Below are positions 18,014 to 25,340 of a DNA stretch of 64,000 nt, one piece after another. The stretch lies in the NCBI RefSeq assembly GCF_965219885.1, contig NZ_CBDCOT010000009.1, forward strand, positions 1,736,001 through 1,800,000, written 5' to 3'. The stretch is from Curvivirga sp965219885 (GTDB lineage Bacteria > Pseudomonadota > Alphaproteobacteria > UBA8366 > Aestuariispiraceae). The notes under the pieces were generated by a model, which was given only the letters and a program-made list of their open reading frames with translations, did not search any database and was not told the DNA's origin. Position numbers and translations under genes: made by a program. The stretch's first letter is position 1. Each line of letters starts with the position of its first letter.

Positions 18014-18964
18014 TTATTTCGGAACACGTATAGGATGACTATGTTTGAAGGCTTCGCAACTGAAACTTAGCTTCTTGAAACATGCGGTATATAATGGCAG
18101 TTTTGCAAGGAATTTCATGAGAGTTAATCGTAAAGATAACTTTGAAGCTTGATGTCGTTTAGCCCATTTCGCTGCACGCGAAGTACATCGATAAAGTGCA
18201 TAGTTTTTGTAGTGTTTTCCAAGATTTGGGTGCTGATCCACAAAGTAAGCAATCGCCATATTCACGTCATGTAAAGTTTGTGCTTCATTACCTGACATAC
18301 GTTCACCCAGCTCGCTTGGAGCATAAAAGACAGGTGTAGAAATTTTGGCAAATTTCCCAAGATAGGCGGCTGCCAATTCAAAGGAGTAATCTTGAATGAA
18401 AACATCGGGATTGGAACCGCCCGTTTTCTCAATTACCTCTTTCTTGGTTAGCAGTGCACTAGGAGTTGTTCTGGCTGAACGCAAAGAATCCATTAATGGA
18501 TCATGGATAACTTCTACAGGTTCCATTTCAGATACATCTGCAGATATAGGTAAGTGTATATTGTCGTCAGCTGTAATCTCATAGGTATCCTGTTCTGTTG
18601 GTGCGCCAAATGACAATATGCAGTCAGGATGTTGTTCTAGAGCTGTAAAGAGGTGGGCTGTCGCATATGGTGCTAAAATGTCATCACCGTCTAGCAGTTT
18701 TACGTAAGGGGCCTCAGTCTCCTTTAAGCCACGATTTTGAGCACGCGCAGGTCCCGCATTTTCTTGTTCTATCAAGGTCATAGGAATTGGGCAGGTTTGT
18801 TGGAATTGTTTGATGATCTCGATACTGTTATCTGTCGATCCATCATCAACTATGATGATTCTTTTAACAAATTCACCTTGTTGATTAACGATACTTTCCA
18901 AGACATGTTTTATATAATTAGCCTTATTAAAACATGTAACCACATAGTCAATATGAGCTGCCAC
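18014..18964 (-). CDS. Family 2 glycosyltransferase
   Basis: The 316-residue protein has the GT2 GT-A core: IDYVVTCFNKANYIKHVLES at the N-terminus, IIIVDDGSTDNS, then VKLLDGDDILAPY with the DxD-type motif. The acceptor is unknown. I choose the GTG at 18964 (GGGGA about 11 bases upstream). The longer frame to 19063 reaches into the tgt terminator and adds residues unlike a GT2 start; a GTG at 18985 is an alternative. The role is likely in cell-surface polysaccharide, with no context to name it. Confidence 0.8.
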   Translation of the reverse strand: MAAHIDYVVTCFNKANYIKHVLESIVNQQGEFVKRIIIVDDGSTDNSIEIIKQFQQTCPIPMTLIEQENAGPARAQNRGLKETEAPYVKLLDGDDILAPYATAHLFTALEQHPDCILSFGAPTEQDTYEITADDNIHLPISADVSEMEPVEVIHDPLMDSLRSARTTPSALLTKKEVIEKTGGSNPDVFIQDYSFELAAAYLGKFAKISTPVFYAPSELGERMSGNEAQTLHDVNMAIAYFVDQHPNLGKHYKNYALYRCTSRAAKWAKRHQASKLSLRLTLMKFLAKLPLYTACFKKLSFSCEAFKHSHPIRVPK

Positions 18965-19052
18965 TGAATTTGGTCCCCTACCCACGCCATAGAATTCGGC
19001 AAATGATATACATGAACAGTAAAAGAATAAAAAGTTTCTTTTGTCAAAAGGA

Positions 19053-19081
19053 AAGCCCCGCAAGTTTTATTAGCAGGGCTT
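19053..19081 (-). terminator. tgt operon terminator
   Basis: On the minus strand AGCCC-T-GC and GC-G-GGGCT pair around an A-rich loop, followed by TTTCCTTTT. It starts eight bases after the tgt stop. Confidence 0.75.
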
Positions 19082-19089
19082 AGGAAATG

Positions 19090-20226
19090 TTAACTTTTGG
19101 TGTAAGGGGCGATATCTCCCCCATGGTATTCTTCGTTAAAGGCGGCTTGGAAATCTTCAAAAGTGCCAGCCTCAATGGCATCACGCATGCCTTGCATTAA
19201 TGTTTGATAATATTGAATATTGTGCCAGCTTACTAACATAAGACCAAGAATTTCCCCGGCTTTGGTTAAGTGATGAAGATATGCGCGACTGTAATTTGTA
19301 CATGCAGGGCATGGGCATTCTTCATCTAATGGACGTGGGTCATCAGCATGACGGGCATTACGCATATTTACCGTACCACGGCGTGTAAAAGCTTGTCCAT
19401 TACGGCCGGAACGTGTTGGTAAAACGCAATCGAACATATCAATGCCACGTGCAACTGCACCTACTAGATCAGTTGGTTTGCCAACCCCCATTAAATAACG
19501 TGGTTTATCAGCACGCATGGCTGGTGTGGTGAAATCGAGGGTAGAGAACATTAATTCCTGACCTTCGCCAACGGCAAGACCGCCAACTGCATACCCCTCA
19601 AAATCCATATCGTTTAGAACTTCCACGGAACGCATACGCAAGTCTTCATGAACAGAACCTTGAACGATACCAAATTGACCGTAACCTTCACGTTGAACGA
19701 AAGCATTACGGCTGCGTTCTGCCCAACGCATGGAAAGCTCCATGGATTTACGGGCTTCTTCTTTTTCACATGGGAAAGGCGTACATTCATCAAAAGCCAT
19801 TGTAATGGTCGCGCCCAACAGATGTTGAATTTCGATAGAACGTTCCGGTGTCAGCATATGGTAACTGCCATCAATATGGGAGCGGAAACGAACCCCTTCT
19901 TCGGTCAGTTTACGAAGCTGAGTGAGGGACATCACTTGATACCCTCCTGAATCTGTCAGGATAGGTTTGTCCCAATTCATGAATTTATGCAAACCGCCAA
20001 GCTCTGCGATACGTTCAGCTGTTGGACGAAGCATAAGGTGGTATGTATTGCCAAGGCAGATTTCTGCACCAGTTGCGGCCACAGATTCAGGGAACATTGC
20101 TTTTACGGTTGCTGCAGTACCAACTGGCATAAACGCGGGGGTTTGAATATTACCATGGGCAGTTTTAACTTCGCCGCGACGGGCTTGGCCGTCTGTGGTT
20201 TTTAATTCAAAAGAAAATTCGGTCAT
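19090..20226 (-). CDS. tgt: tRNA-guanine transglycosylase
   Basis: Tgt swaps guanine 34 for preQ1 in GU(N)-anticodon tRNAs. The 378-residue protein contains PVGTAATVKAMFPESV, the active-site block LTDSGGYQVMSL, GGLAVGEGQE, DCVLPTRSGRNGQAF with a catalytic Asp, and the zinc ligands CPCPACTNYSRAYLHHL. It starts seven bases after the queA stop and is translationally coupled or closely co-transcribed. A terminator follows. Confidence 0.97.
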   Translation of the reverse strand: MTEFSFELKTTDGQARRGEVKTAHGNIQTPAFMPVGTAATVKAMFPESVAATGAEICLGNTYHLMLRPTAERIAELGGLHKFMNWDKPILTDSGGYQVMSLTQLRKLTEEGVRFRSHIDGSYHMLTPERSIEIQHLLGATITMAFDECTPFPCEKEEARKSMELSMRWAERSRNAFVQREGYGQFGIVQGSVHEDLRMRSVEVLNDMDFEGYAVGGLAVGEGQELMFSTLDFTTPAMRADKPRYLMGVGKPTDLVGAVARGIDMFDCVLPTRSGRNGQAFTRRGTVNMRNARHADDPRPLDEECPCPACTNYSRAYLHHLTKAGEILGLMLVSWHNIQYYQTLMQGMRDAIEAGTFEDFQAAFNEEYHGGDIAPYTKS

Positions 20227-20233
20227 CTTGGGA

Positions 20234-21301
20234 TTACTCTTCTATTGCTTCTACGGTATCGTCACGTTCTAATAGGCAACAATCTCCGTATGAATAAAAA
20301 CGATAGCCATCATCAATGGCATGTTTATAGGCCGTTTGCATGAAATCCAGTCCGGCAAATGCGCTGATCAGCATAAACAAGGTGGATTTCGGTAAATGGA
20401 AATTAGTCATCAGGACATCAACAGCTTTGAAGCGATATCCCGGCGTAATGAAGATATCTGTTTCAGCGGCGAAAGGTTGTACCACACCATTTTCGTCCAC
20501 AGCGGATTCCAAAAGGCGTAGGCTGGTTGTGCCAATGGCGATGATACGGCCACCATTTTTCTTAACGTCGTTAATGCGGGTTGCTTCTTCTTCGGTGATG
20601 ACACCGTATTCGGCATGCATTTTGTGATCTTTGGTATCATCCACTTTGATTGGCAGGAAGGTACCTGCGCCAACATGCAAGGTAATGGCTTGGAAGCCAA
20701 CACCTTTCGCTTCAAGTTTTGTTTTTAACTCATCAGTGAAATGCAGGCCGGCTGTCGGGGCTGCAACCGCCCCTTCTTCTTTGGCGAACATGGTTTGATA
20801 GTTTTCACGATCCTGGGCTTCTTCACCTTCATCGCCACCTTTTGTGCGTTTGATATAGGGTGGCAATGGCATGATGCCATGATCCCAAAGCGCAAGCACC
20901 AAATCGCCGTCAGCTTTGTTGAACTGTAGTAAAACTTCGCCTGCGTCACGCTTTTCAATGACTTGGGCTTGAAAGTCGTCCGCAACAACAAAGAGATCAT
21001 CTACACGTAACTTCTTGGCAGGACGGGCAAAGGCCGACCAAGTGTCAGAAGCTTCTTGCTTATGTAAAGTAACCTCAACGCCTGCTTCGCCGCGTTTCCC
21101 GAACAGGCGTGTTGGAATAACCTTTGTGTCATTGCAAACAATCAAATCGCCCGGTTGTAGGAAGTCAGGCAAGTTAAAGACTTGTTGATCATTTAGCTCC
21201 TTGTTCAGGCAAAGTAACATGCGCGAATGATCCCGTGGGAAGACGGGTTGTTGCGCGATGTTTTCCTGAGGCAGGTCAAAATCAAACAGTTCCACTTTCA
21301 T
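20234..21301 (-). CDS. queA: S-adenosylmethionine:tRNA ribosyltransferase-isomerase
   Basis: QueA moves the ribosyl group of AdoMet to preQ1 in tRNA, forming epoxyqueuosine. The 355-residue protein shows the family marks FDLPQENIAQQP, DLIVCNDTKVIPTRLFGKR, PTAGLHFT, HVGAGTFLPIKVDD and TNFHLPKSTL. Length is usual. The ATG has AGGA nine bases upstream. It is the middle gene of transporter-queA-tgt; with queG nearby, the window holds the tRNA-linked half of the pathway. The preQ0/preQ1 synthesis genes (queC, D, E, F) are not here, which fits salvage through the transporter. Confidence 0.97.
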   Translation of the reverse strand: MKVELFDFDLPQENIAQQPVFPRDHSRMLLCLNKELNDQQVFNLPDFLQPGDLIVCNDTKVIPTRLFGKRGEAGVEVTLHKQEASDTWSAFARPAKKLRVDDLFVVADDFQAQVIEKRDAGEVLLQFNKADGDLVLALWDHGIMPLPPYIKRTKGGDEGEEAQDRENYQTMFAKEEGAVAAPTAGLHFTDELKTKLEAKGVGFQAITLHVGAGTFLPIKVDDTKDHKMHAEYGVITEEEATRINDVKKNGGRIIAIGTTSLRLLESAVDENGVVQPFAAETDIFITPGYRFKAVDVLMTNFHLPKSTLFMLISAFAGLDFMQTAYKHAIDDGYRFYSYGDCCLLERDDTVEAIEE

Positions 21302-21336
21302 GGCTGATTTCCTAACAACTAGATAAGGGTGATTTA

Positions 21337-22020
21337 TTAAGCGGCTTCACGCATATTTGCTGGATAAAAAGAAACCAGCAAACGGAATGGGTAAAGCAAT
21401 ACAGCGATCATAACTAATTTGGCTGTGAAATCGCCAAGTGCCCATGTTTCCCATGGTAAACCTGTGCCTGCGAAAGCAAGGGAGAAGAAAATGGCTGTAT
21501 CAATGATTGAACTTACAAATGAAGAGATAACAGGTGCTTTCCACCATGTGCCCTGACGTAGTCTATCAAATAGAGCAACGTCCAATAGTTGCGCAATCAA
21601 GAATGCAGAACCGGATGCAACAGAAACGCGTAACATGCCAAAAGCATCATCATTGTTAAACAAAGCATCAAGCAAAGATGTACCGGTTTCAGCAGCTACT
21701 GCCGCCGCGATACTGAAAGCTGCAGATAAAGATAAAAATACACCTAAACCAAAACCAACAATCACAACTTTACGTGCTTTTTCAGGGCCAAAAAGACGAT
21801 TGGTTGTGTCTGTAACCAAGAAGGCGATTGGGTATGTGAAGGCACCCCATGTTAAAATATCAGCCAATGGCAAGCCAAATAATTCGGTCATACCAAATAG
21901 GGAGATTACAGGATGTTGAACAAGTTCGTTGGAGGTTAAAATAACCACGCCCATGCAAATCACAGGGATAAGCAGGGACAAAACAAACCGTAAAGACGGT
22001 TTTGTTGCCTCAGTAGACAT
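21337..22020 (-). CDS. Queuosine precursor transporter (YhhQ/QPTR family)
   Basis: This 227-residue membrane protein has about six hydrophobic helices and the family blocks LTWGAFTYPIAFLVTDTTNR, LFGPEKARKVV and GSAFLIAQLLDVALFDRLR. YhhQ-type proteins import preQ0/preQ1. It heads the queA-tgt operon (35-base gap to queA), which supports the substrate. The ATG has AAGGA seven bases upstream. Its leader is rich in stem-loops (see 22041-22097). Confidence 0.9.
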   Translation of the reverse strand: MSTEATKPSLRFVLSLLIPVICMGVVILTSNELVQHPVISLFGMTELFGLPLADILTWGAFTYPIAFLVTDTTNRLFGPEKARKVVIVGFGLGVFLSLSAAFSIAAAVAAETGTSLLDALFNNDDAFGMLRVSVASGSAFLIAQLLDVALFDRLRQGTWWKAPVISSFVSSIIDTAIFFSLAFAGTGLPWETWALGDFTAKLVMIAVLLYPFRLLVSFYPANMREAA

Positions 22021-22040
22021 TTAATTTTCCTTTCGTATTG

Positions 22041-22097
22041 GGCGATTACGCCGAGGTTCTTCTATAACCTCGAAAGAAACAGGCAAAATAGACCTGT
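22041..22097 (-). promoter_or_regulatory. Structured leader of the queuosine transport operon
   Basis: Read on the minus strand, three perfect hairpins come in a row: ACAGG...CCTGT (22097-22079), CGAGGTT-ATAGAAG-AACCTCG (22072-22052) and GGCG-TAAT-CGCC (22052-22041). The last two abut and could stack. The ribosome site follows within 15 bases. It lacks the CCCTCTATAAAAAACTAA-type end of preQ1-I riboswitches and I cannot match it to a known class. It could be an RNA regulator or a terminator-like leader. Confidence 0.5.
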
Positions 22098-22169
22098 CCC
22101 CAATTACCGTTAATGGGCGTCTTCTATCGGAAAAGAGGTGTGGTTGTCAATGGAAGGTAATTTTATGAC

Positions 22170-22856
22170 TTAATCTAGAAAGCCTGTACGTTCTAAAAGG
22201 AGGACAGCTGCAGAGAAACGTTTTACGCCAAATTTTTTTGCTATTCGTTTTTGCCTGTTTTTCAATGTGGTTTGGCTGATGTTTAATTTTTCTGCCAGCT
22301 CTGCACTGGAAAGATCTGGTTCCAGCATTTGAAGTTTTAGTGTTTCAACTTCTTTTGGGGAGAATAATTCGAACTCTCTCGGTACTGAATACAAGTCCTC
22401 ACGGTCTTTTAACCAGTGATCAAGCTTACGCGTAGCTGCAAAGTAAGTTATCTCTATATCATCTAGGTTTTCAATTTTTCTAGAAGCTGAATAAAAGGCG
22501 GAAGAGTCACAATCAGGGCGACCAGATAAGCATACAATCGCATCGACGAAGCCATGCTTTAACCATATATCATATGCCTTTTCGGCGTTTTTAATTGAAT
22601 TGAATTGTGGTTCTGCTCTGGCTTGCTCATGAGTGAAAATAGGCCATTGCCTACTTCGAAAGGCCCATGCTGCAGGACAGATTAAGTCAATTTCTTTGCT
22701 ATAATATTCGTCAAAGAAAGGTGTTTGTATCTGACTATAAGTATAAACGAAACCGGGCGTGTGTCTTTGCCAAGCGTATTGAATATCATAGCTAGCTAAG
22801 AGCTCGTTAAAACCTTCCAAGCTATCGCAATTCAAGATGTCATCTATGGTTAGCAA
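22170..22856 (-). CDS. LuxR-like regulator, paralogue 1
   Basis: This 228-residue protein has an N-terminal region like a LuxR autoinducer-binding domain (about 55-150: EIDLICPAAWAFRSRQWPIF, KHGFVDAIVCLSGRP). A C-terminal LuxR-type helix-turn-helix follows (SPKEVETLKL, SSAELAEKLNISQTTLKNRQ). The TTG at 22856 is chosen: AGGG is upstream, and the protein then starts at the same point as its paralogue at 23007. A TTG at 22880 would add eight residues. The two proteins are more than half identical by eye and both end in LLxERTGFLD. It is likely the last gene of the GNAT-LuxR-LuxR group. Confidence 0.78.
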   Translation of the reverse strand: MLTIDDILNCDSLEGFNELLASYDIQYAWQRHTPGFVYTYSQIQTPFFDEYYSKEIDLICPAAWAFRSRQWPIFTHEQARAEPQFNSIKNAEKAYDIWLKHGFVDAIVCLSGRPDCDSSAFYSASRKIENLDDIEITYFAATRKLDHWLKDREDLYSVPREFELFSPKEVETLKLQMLEPDLSSAELAEKLNISQTTLKNRQKRIAKKFGVKRFSAAVLLLERTGFLD

Positions 22857-23006
22857 TGATCTATCCCTAACGTTGGTCAAAAACTATTATTAACGACATT
22901 TAGTTAGCTTTAAAACAATTGGCATCAATTATTCTTACACCTCACTTTTACACAGTTAGATAATAAGTGCATTGAAAGTATAGAATATGCACAACTAATC
23001 TATTAT

Positions 23007-23693
23007 TTAGTCAAGAAAACCAGTTCGCTCTACAAGTAATGCGGCACCAATAAAACGCTTTACGCCAAATTTTTTCGTAATTCTTTCTTGGCGAATCTTG
23101 AGGGTACTTTGACTAATACCTAATCTTTCAGCTTGTTCTGCAGTTGAAAGGTGGGGTTGGGTCATTTGAAGTTTTAGGGTCTCGACTTCTTTTTCTGAGA
23201 GGAATTTAAATTTTCGCGCAATCTTAATCAGGTCTGCATTGCCTTCTAGTAATTTATCAAGTTTTCGTGTTGCGGCAAAGTATGCGATTTCAACTTCATC
23301 TAGATTACTTATATGTTCTTTGGATGAGAAAAATGCGAACGAGTTGGTCGTTGGGCGACCAGATAAGCATAAGATGCCATCCACAAAACCATGCTTATGC
23401 CATACCTCGTAAGCTTGCTCTGAGTTATTTATAGAATTAAAGCGCGCTTCATTACGTGCTTGATCATGAGTAAAAATCGGCCAAAGCTTACTGCGGTACG
23501 CCCACGCGACAGGGCATATGAGGTCAACATCTTCACCAAAGTAATCTCCAAGGAAATTGCTACCGACATAATCGTATATATGAAAATAGTCAGCGCTAAC
23601 TTTTTGCCAAACATACTTGATATTATGTTTGTCCATTAGGGTGTTGAAATCATTAATATGTTCACAGTCCACTACTTCATTCAAAGTAAGCAA
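23007..23693 (-). CDS. LuxR-like regulator, paralogue 2
   Basis: This 228-residue paralogue has the same architecture as the gene at 22170: a putative autoinducer-binding region (EDVDLICPVAWAYRSKLWPIF, KHGFVDGILCLSGRP) and a LuxR helix-turn-helix (SEKEVETLKL, LSTAEQAERLGISQSTLKIRQ). The start is TTG at 23693 with AAGGA eight bases upstream; no ATG fits. It begins 25 bases after the stop of the GNAT gene, so the two are surely one transcript. The tandem copies probably arose by local duplication and may bind related ligands. Confidence 0.78.
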   Translation of the reverse strand: MLTLNEVVDCEHINDFNTLMDKHNIKYVWQKVSADYFHIYDYVGSNFLGDYFGEDVDLICPVAWAYRSKLWPIFTHDQARNEARFNSINNSEQAYEVWHKHGFVDGILCLSGRPTTNSFAFFSSKEHISNLDEVEIAYFAATRKLDKLLEGNADLIKIARKFKFLSEKEVETLKLQMTQPHLSTAEQAERLGISQSTLKIRQERITKKFGVKRFIGAALLVERTGFLD

Positions 23694-23718
23694 TTGGCCG
23701 ATCCTTAATATTTAATAA

Positions 23719-24174
23719 TTAATCGAGCTCTTTATAGATTGGCTTGAAAGGGCGTTTCCCAAACCAGATCGGAGGCTCACTTGAACGGTGAAAGCCTCTT
23801 TTCTCCATATATCTTATTAATCTATCGTCAGCAACTTCGGCAGTATATTTTTTAAACCCAATGGTTTTACAATACTGCTCTGCGAAATCTAGGATAGCAT
23901 TTAAAGCGGATAATCTATCTTTGGAAGAAGTTGGTAAAGTTGCTAGGCGCCCCCAATGTATGGAGCCGCCATTTTCAATTGAAACGAGGCGTAGTCGCAT
24001 GCAGGCGACGGGCACTCCTGCGTTTTTTGCAAGAAGGTGAATAACCATTTCAAACTCTTTACCATCAAATTCTTCATCATATGGCTCAGTAGGGAGGAAG
24101 GCCACAGCTCTTAGTTGCTGACACTGTAACCACTCTTCTACTGTGTTGACGATACTCACATCAATGTGTGACAT
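23719..24174 (-). CDS. GNAT-fold acyltransferase, possible autoinducer synthase
   Basis: This 151-residue protein is GNAT-like: RLATLP-type strand, ADDRLIRYMEKRGFHR at the end. The N-terminal half also recalls LuxI synthases, which share this fold. Arg22 and Phe26 keep the R-x3-F spacing of LuxI Arg24/Phe28; an acidic cluster follows (DEEFD, 33-37), then CMRLRL (Arg60/62) and WGR (74-76). Position upstream of two LuxR-like genes strengthens the idea of a signal synthase. An ordinary acetyltransferase is the main alternative. The AAGGAG ribosome site lies inside an inverted repeat (24178-24206). Confidence 0.7.
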   Translation of the reverse strand: MSHIDVSIVNTVEEWLQCQQLRAVAFLPTEPYDEEFDGKEFEMVIHLLAKNAGVPVACMRLRLVSIENGGSIHWGRLATLPTSSKDRLSALNAILDFAEQYCKTIGFKKYTAEVADDRLIRYMEKRGFHRSSEPPIWFGKRPFKPIYKELD

Positions 24175-24177
24175 GTG

Positions 24178-24206
24178 TTTACTCCTTTTTATTTAAGTGG
24201 AGTAAA
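24178..24206 (-). promoter_or_regulatory. Inverted repeat covering the GNAT ribosome binding site
   Basis: TTTACTCC (24178-24185) and GGAGTAAA (24199-24206) are perfect 8-bp arms with a 13-base spacer. In the GNAT mRNA the downstream arm is the GGAG Shine-Dalgarno, three bases before ATG, and the upstream arm is its complement. The hairpin would hide the ribosome site. As DNA, the same palindrome could bind a dimeric regulator. Confidence 0.6.
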
Positions 24207-24310
24207 ATAAATAATAGATTTCACAACCTATGAATTCAAAATTTTCTACTTTATGTAATTATAATTTCGATTTTTGTCGAATTAGTTTGAATTTCAGTTA
24301 TTTACAGTAA

Positions 24311-24961
24311 TTATTTTAGGGTTAAGCGATAGGCGCAGCGATGTGATTTATTCAAGATATGTTCCTCGCGACTGATATTGCAGTTGGGAAATAGTTTTTG
24401 AATAACGTCGAATTCGTTTGCACAAAGATTGCTACATTGTGAGGCCGCCGCACAGATTGGACAGTGGTTTTCGACGAAAAAATAGTCATTACTATCTTCA
24501 TCTTGATGGATAGCAGCCATGTAACCTTCGTCACTACGAAGTTTGGCAAAAGCATCTAGTCGTTTTTCAAGCGATGTAATGCCTTCCATGCCCCTTTTAT
24601 AGCTCTCAAATTGTTCTTCGCTACGTTTGGCAATGATCTGGTTTAAACCTTCTTCCCCAAAAATGGCTTTCATATTGTCGAGAAGGCTGAGGGAAAGATC
24701 TGCATGGGCATCGGGGAATAGGCGATTGGCTTCCTCTGTCAGGCGCCACAATTTGGCAGGGCGCCCTTTGGGCCTAGGTACTTCTTCATAGGTAACCAGT
24801 TTTTCATCAGATAAATCATATAGATGCTGGCGTACAGCCATGGCGGTGACACCAAGTTCAGCGGCTAGATATGCAGCATCCTGCGGGCCATTCTGCTTTA
24901 GAATGTCCTGAATTCTTCTTTTGCTGCGCTGGGCTTTTTGGGAGGTGGATAATTTGCTCAT
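24311..24961 (-). CDS. SufR-like Fe-S cluster transcriptional regulator
   Basis: This 216-residue regulator has an N-terminal winged helix (YLAAELGVTAMAVRQHLYDL, residues 31-50) and a GRPAKLWRLT wing. Its C-terminal cysteines Cys167, Cys180, Cys194 and Cys209 have the spacing C-x12-C-x13-C-x14-C, which I recall as the SufR signature for a [4Fe-4S] cluster; Cys170 and Cys176 are extra. SufR represses Fe-S assembly genes when clusters are sufficient. No suf genes are present here; it is divergent from a small membrane protein and a Rieske protein, its likely targets. Confidence 0.85.
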   Translation of the reverse strand: MSKLSTSQKAQRSKRRIQDILKQNGPQDAAYLAAELGVTAMAVRQHLYDLSDEKLVTYEEVPRPKGRPAKLWRLTEEANRLFPDAHADLSLSLLDNMKAIFGEEGLNQIIAKRSEEQFESYKRGMEGITSLEKRLDAFAKLRSDEGYMAAIHQDEDSNDYFFVENHCPICAAASQCSNLCANEFDVIQKLFPNCNISREEHILNKSHRCAYRLTLK

Positions 24962-24965
24962 ACAT

Positions 24966-25022
24966 ACTTTCTAAAGCTTTTTCTTGCGTAAATCAAATCT
25001 TCTATGTTATGACTTTATAAAG
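24966..25022. promoter_or_regulatory. Repeated ACTTTNTAAAG sites in the divergent promoter region
   Basis: ACTTTCTAAAG (24966-24976) and ACTTTATAAAG (25012-25022) are near-palindromic copies 46 bases apart. One sits by the regulator start, the other before the small membrane protein gene. They are candidate operators for the SufR-like protein. AT-richness makes a chance match possible. Confidence 0.4.
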
Positions 25023-25078
25023 AAAAAACTTTACTTAATAAAAAGATGGATTTGGAGGCGCAAGAAAAGAGGTTCAAA

Positions 25079-25297
25079 ATGGCAAAGCCGATCGTCAGTC
25101 TAAAAGTGGGAAATGTTGAATGTTATCAAACCAATGTGCAGCCATGGCGGTTAGATCAGGACCTATCGAAGGACCTGTTGAGTTTTGGGAAGCCTGCTGT
25201 TTTTAAATACTCTAAATTCTTCTTATGTTATCTTGTTTTGATGGTTGCATGGATCATCTTGTCGACGTTGAGTAAGTTTCTTTCTGTTGTGATTTAA
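25079..25297 (+). CDS. Small single-span membrane protein, unknown
   Basis: This 72-residue protein has a polar N-terminal half and one strong hydrophobic helix (YSKFFLCYLVLMVAWIILST, residues 45-64). I recognise no family. ATG at 25079 is preferred because GAGG is six bases upstream; an ATG at 25046 would add 11 residues and has a poor ribosome site. It lies 43 bases before the Rieske gene, same strand, so it may anchor or donate electrons to that protein, which is inference. Cys16 and Cys50 are its only cysteines. Confidence 0.6.
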   Translation: MAKPIVSLKVGNVECYQTNVQPWRLDQDLSKDLLSFGKPAVFKYSKFFLCYLVLMVAWIILSTLSKFLSVVI

Positions 25298-25340
25298 TAA
25301 AGAAAAGATGATTTTTGGATAGATTGGGGAGGAGACCCAA

